From Erwinia oleae (GTDB taxonomy: Bacteria > Pseudomonadota > Gammaproteobacteria > Enterobacterales > Enterobacteriaceae), in the NCBI RefSeq assembly GCF_000770305.1, contig NZ_JNVB01000048.1, positions 1 to 33,071 of the forward strand: a stretch of 33,071 bases of DNA, read 5' to 3'. Under the pieces are notes generated by a model that searched no databases, had not been told where the DNA came from, and worked only from the letters and a program-made list of their open reading frames with translations. This document shows, one piece after another, positions 30,850 to 33,071 of the stretch (the stretch's first letter is position 1; every line of letters begins with the position of its first letter). The translations under genes were made by a program, and so were the position numbers.

Positions 30850-31542
30850 ATGCGGCTGATCCAACTCTCACGGGATTCAATCAATTTTCCTCCGCCGGAA
30901 ATGGCCCTGCGCGAGCCAAACGGCCTGCTGGCAATGGGCGGGGATTTGAGCCCGCCGCGTCTGCTTAACGCTTATCAGCAGGGGATTTTCCCCTGGTTTT
31001 CGCCGGGCGATCCTATTTTGTGGTGGTCGCCCGATCCGCGCGCGGTGCTCTACCCGGAAAAATTCCATCTCAGCCGCAGCATGAAGCGTTTTCATCAGCG
31101 CTCGCCGTATCGGGTCACGCTCAATCAACATTTCCACGGGGTGATTGAAGGCTGCGCCAGCGATCGCGCTGAAGGCACCTGGATCACACCGGAGGTTAAA
31201 CGAGCCTGGCTACAGCTGTTTGACACGGGACACGCTCAGTCGGTTGAAGTGTGGCTTGAAAAAGAGCTGGTCGGTGGCATGTATGGGCTTGAGCTGGGGC
31301 AAATTTTTTGCGGGGAATCGATGTTCAGCCGCTGTGAAAACGCGTCGAAAACGGCCGTGCTGGTTTTCAGCGACTACTTCCGGCGTCAGGGCGGCAGGCT
31401 AATAGATTGTCAGGTATTAAATGCGCATACCGCCTCGCTCGGCGCGGAAGAGATCGCGCGCGTGGATTATCTCAGGCAGGTTCATAAGCTGGCGCAAAGG
31501 CCGGTTGCCGAAGGGTGCTGGCAGCAACAGACGCTTTTTTAG
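30850..31542 (+). CDS. aat: Leucyl/phenylalanyl-tRNA-protein transferase
   Basis: Adds Leu or Phe from aminoacyl-tRNA to proteins with N-terminal Arg or Lys, marking them for ClpS-ClpAP degradation (bacterial N-degron pathway), cytosolic. The 230 residues compare with 234 in E. coli. Family landmarks are [50 protein letters not shown] and [16 protein letters not shown]. The ATG at 30850 has only a weak TGAG upstream. It lies 31 bp after cydC in the same direction and near the convergent clpA gene, whose product unfolds its substrates. Confidence 0.97.
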   Translation: MRLIQLSRDSINFPPPEMALREPNGLLAMGGDLSPPRLLNAYQQGIFPWFSPGDPILWWSPDPRAVLYPEKFHLSRSMKRFHQRSPYRVTLNQHFHGVIEGCASDRAEGTWITPEVKRAWLQLFDTGHAQSVEVWLEKELVGGMYGLELGQIFCGESMFSRCENASKTAVLVFSDYFRRQGGRLIDCQVLNAHTASLGAEEIARVDYLRQVHKLAQRPVAEGCWQQQTLF

Positions 31543-31755
31543 CGCAGCGGAACAATGTTTTACACGCAAAGCCCGATAAGGGTGATATAATAATGCCCGT
31601 TTGGTATGTCGTCCGCCCTGAGCCCTACTGTGGCAGGCCCGGACTGGCCGGGAATATTAACGCACTTTATCCGATTTCATAACGCGCTTAAGCGAGCACG
31701 CTTTGTCCGCAATTCCCCCCACCCTGACACCAAAATACGACACAGTTTTAACGTA

Positions 31756-31788
31756 AACGCCTCTGTGCCTGTCTGACGCAGAGGCGTT
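31756..31788 (+). other. Long stem-loop upstream of the infA promoter
   Basis: Ten-bp perfect arms AACGCCTCTG / CAGAGGCGTT, extendable to 12 bp with one G-T pair. It lies 27 bp upstream of the -35 hexamer of the proposed infA promoter. No U-run follows, so it is not a standard terminator for aat. It could end or process upstream transcripts, or be an operator. Confidence 0.55.
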
Positions 31789-31814
31789 AATGCTGGTGAA
31801 ACCACCAACAATTG

Positions 31815-31843
31815 TTTACATAATACCTGGAATTCGGCATTAT
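31815..31843 (+). promoter_or_regulatory. Sigma-70 promoter of infA
   Basis: TTTACA (31815-31820), 17-bp spacer, CATTAT (31838-31843). The -35 and -10 hexamers each match consensus at four of six positions and the spacing is ideal. The start would be near 31850, about 36 bases before the infA ATG. Confidence 0.6.
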
Positions 31844-31870
31844 CTTGCCGGTTTAAAACCAAGGTTGTGA

Positions 31871-32104
<234 letters not shown>

Positions 32105-32145
32105 TATGCTTTCATTCGCGCTGCCGCTTTCGCCGCTGCGCCCAT

Positions 32146-32174
32146 AAAAAAAGGCCGGAATTTCCGGCCTTTTT
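32146..32174. terminator. Bidirectional terminator between infA and clpA
   Basis: Stem GGCCGGA / TCCGGCC with a three-base loop, flanked by a run of seven A and a run of five T. It lies between the convergent stops of infA and clpA and can serve both strands. Confidence 0.9.
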
Positions 32175-32196
32175 GTTGAGCAGGTTTAACGCGTTA

Positions 32197-33071
32197 TCAG
32201 TGAACCGTGCCTTCCGTTTTGCGCTTCTCAGCACTGAGGAAGTGATACGTTAGCTGATTTTGCTCTTTGTCCAGCGCGACAGAGACCGAACCGCCGTCCA
32301 CCAGCGAACCAAACAGCAGCTCGTTAGCCAGCGGTTTCTTCAGGCTTTCCTGCACGGTATGCGCCATCGGACGCGCGCCCATCGCTTTGTCGTAGCCTTT
32401 CGCTGCCAGCCAGTCACGCGCTTCGTCGCTGACTTCCAGCGACACGCCCTTCGCATCCAGCTGCGCCTGAAGCTCGACGATGAACTTGTCCACAACCTGA
32501 TGGATCACCTCAGTATCAAGGTGTTTGAACCAGATAATGTTGTCGAGACGGTTACGGAACTCCGGCGTGAAGATTTTCTTGATCTCTTCCATCGCATCAG
32601 TGCTGTTATCCTGTTGGATCAGACCGATAGATTTACGCTCCGTTTCACGCACGCCGGCGTTGGTGGTCATCACCACGACCACGTTGCGGAAATCGGCTTT
32701 GCGGCCGTTGTTATCGGTCAGCATGCCGTTATCCATCACCTGAAGCAGCAGGTTGAACACGTCCGGATGCGCTTTTTCAATCTCATCAAGCAGCACCACC
32801 GCGTGCGGATGCTTGATAACCGCATCCGTCAGCAGACCGCCCTGATCGAAGCCGACGTAGCCCGGAGGCGCACCAATTAAGCGGCTGACGGTATGACGCT
32901 CCATGTACTCCGACATATCAAAACGCAGCAGTTCAATGCCTAACGCCTTCGCCAGTTGCACGGTGACCTCGGTCTTACCGACGCCGGTTGGGCCGGCAAA
33001 CAGGAAGGAACCGACAGGCTTGCGATCCTGGCCCAATCCGGCGCGACTCATTTTGATCGCTTCGGTTAACG
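32197..33071 (-). CDS. clpA: ATP-dependent Clp protease ATP-binding subunit ClpA, C-terminal part (cut by window edge)
   Basis: ClpA is the hexameric AAA+ unfoldase that feeds ClpP, and with ClpS degrades N-degron substrates such as Aat products. About 290 residues of the second ATPase module are visible and the frame is open to the window edge (LTEAIKM precedes the first internal Met). Walker A GPTGVGKTE, pore loop GYVG in GAPPGYVGFDQGG, Walker B VVLLDEIEKAH and the sensor-2 region GARPMAHTVQE are intact. The tail after FLSAEKRKTE differs in detail from E. coli. The usual protein has about 758 residues, so roughly 60% (the N domain and D1) lies outside. Confidence 0.97.
   Translation of the reverse strand, partial: LTEAIKMSRAGLGQDRKPVGSFLFAGPTGVGKTEVTVQLAKALGIELLRFDMSEYMERHTVSRLIGAPPGYVGFDQGGLLTDAVIKHPHAVVLLDEIEKAHPDVFNLLLQVMDNGMLTDNNGRKADFRNVVVVMTTNAGVRETERKSIGLIQQDNSTDAMEEIKKIFTPEFRNRLDNIIWFKHLDTEVIHQVVDKFIVELQAQLDAKGVSLEVSDEARDWLAAKGYDKAMGARPMAHTVQESLKKPLANELLFGSLVDGGSVSVALDKEQNQLTYHFLSAEKRKTEGTVH

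Noticed and set aside
32260-32880. 206-residue open frame on the plus strand opposite clpA
   Set aside because: It is antisense to conserved ClpA D2 codons, with His/Arg-rich composition typical of shadow frames.

Overview
The window is an ordinary, densely coding chromosomal segment of a gammaproteobacterium of the order Enterobacterales. Nearly every protein is close to full length and near-collinear with its E. coli K-12 counterpart. The order lpxK-msbA-ycaI-ihfB-rpsA-cmk-aroA-serC-ycaO-focA-pflB-pflA-ycaD-serS-rarA-lolA-ftsK-lrp-trxB-cydD-cydC-aat-infA-clpA is the E. coli backbone, read in the opposite direction. By recall of the K-12 map, several E. coli genes are missing at their usual places: ycaL between cmk and aroA, ycaP between serC and ycaO, dmsABC and others between ycaD and serS, and serW between infA and clpA. 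With the GC-rich codon usage and the short FtsK linker, this suggests a non-Escherichia member such as an Erwiniaceae (Pantoea/Erwinia/Mixta type). That family call is inference.

Layout. Bases 1-10357 are on the minus strand: lpxK (cut by the window edge) and msbA for lipid A; ycaI, a ComEC/Rec2 homologue; ihfB and rpsA; cmk; and the serC-aroA operon for serine, pyridoxine and chorismate. Bases 10553-16766 are on the plus strand: ycaO, then the fermentative focA-pflB module and its activase pflA. A consensus-like FNR site lies 41.5 bp upstream of the predicted focA start point. Bases 16812-25715 are on the minus strand: ycaD (MFS transporter), serS, lolA-rarA, ftsK and lrp. Bases 26226-32104 are on the plus strand: trxB, cydDC, aat and infA. 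The minus-strand 3' end of clpA closes the window.

Functional links: MsbA and LpxK act in consecutive stages of lipid A supply, and they overlap by four bases. FocA, PflB and PflA form the anaerobic pyruvate-to-formate route. CydDC and TrxB both concern thiol redox balance. Aat and ClpA belong to the same N-degron pathway. Lrp is encoded divergently from trxB across the longest gene-free stretch (510 bp), which holds the least explained non-coding structure here: an 11-bp inverted repeat and a pair of imperfect direct repeats.

I found no mobile element, CRISPR array, tRNA, phage gene or unfamiliar gene cluster, and nothing I would call a new biological system. The findings concern regulatory architecture, gene-content differences and one variable protein linker.
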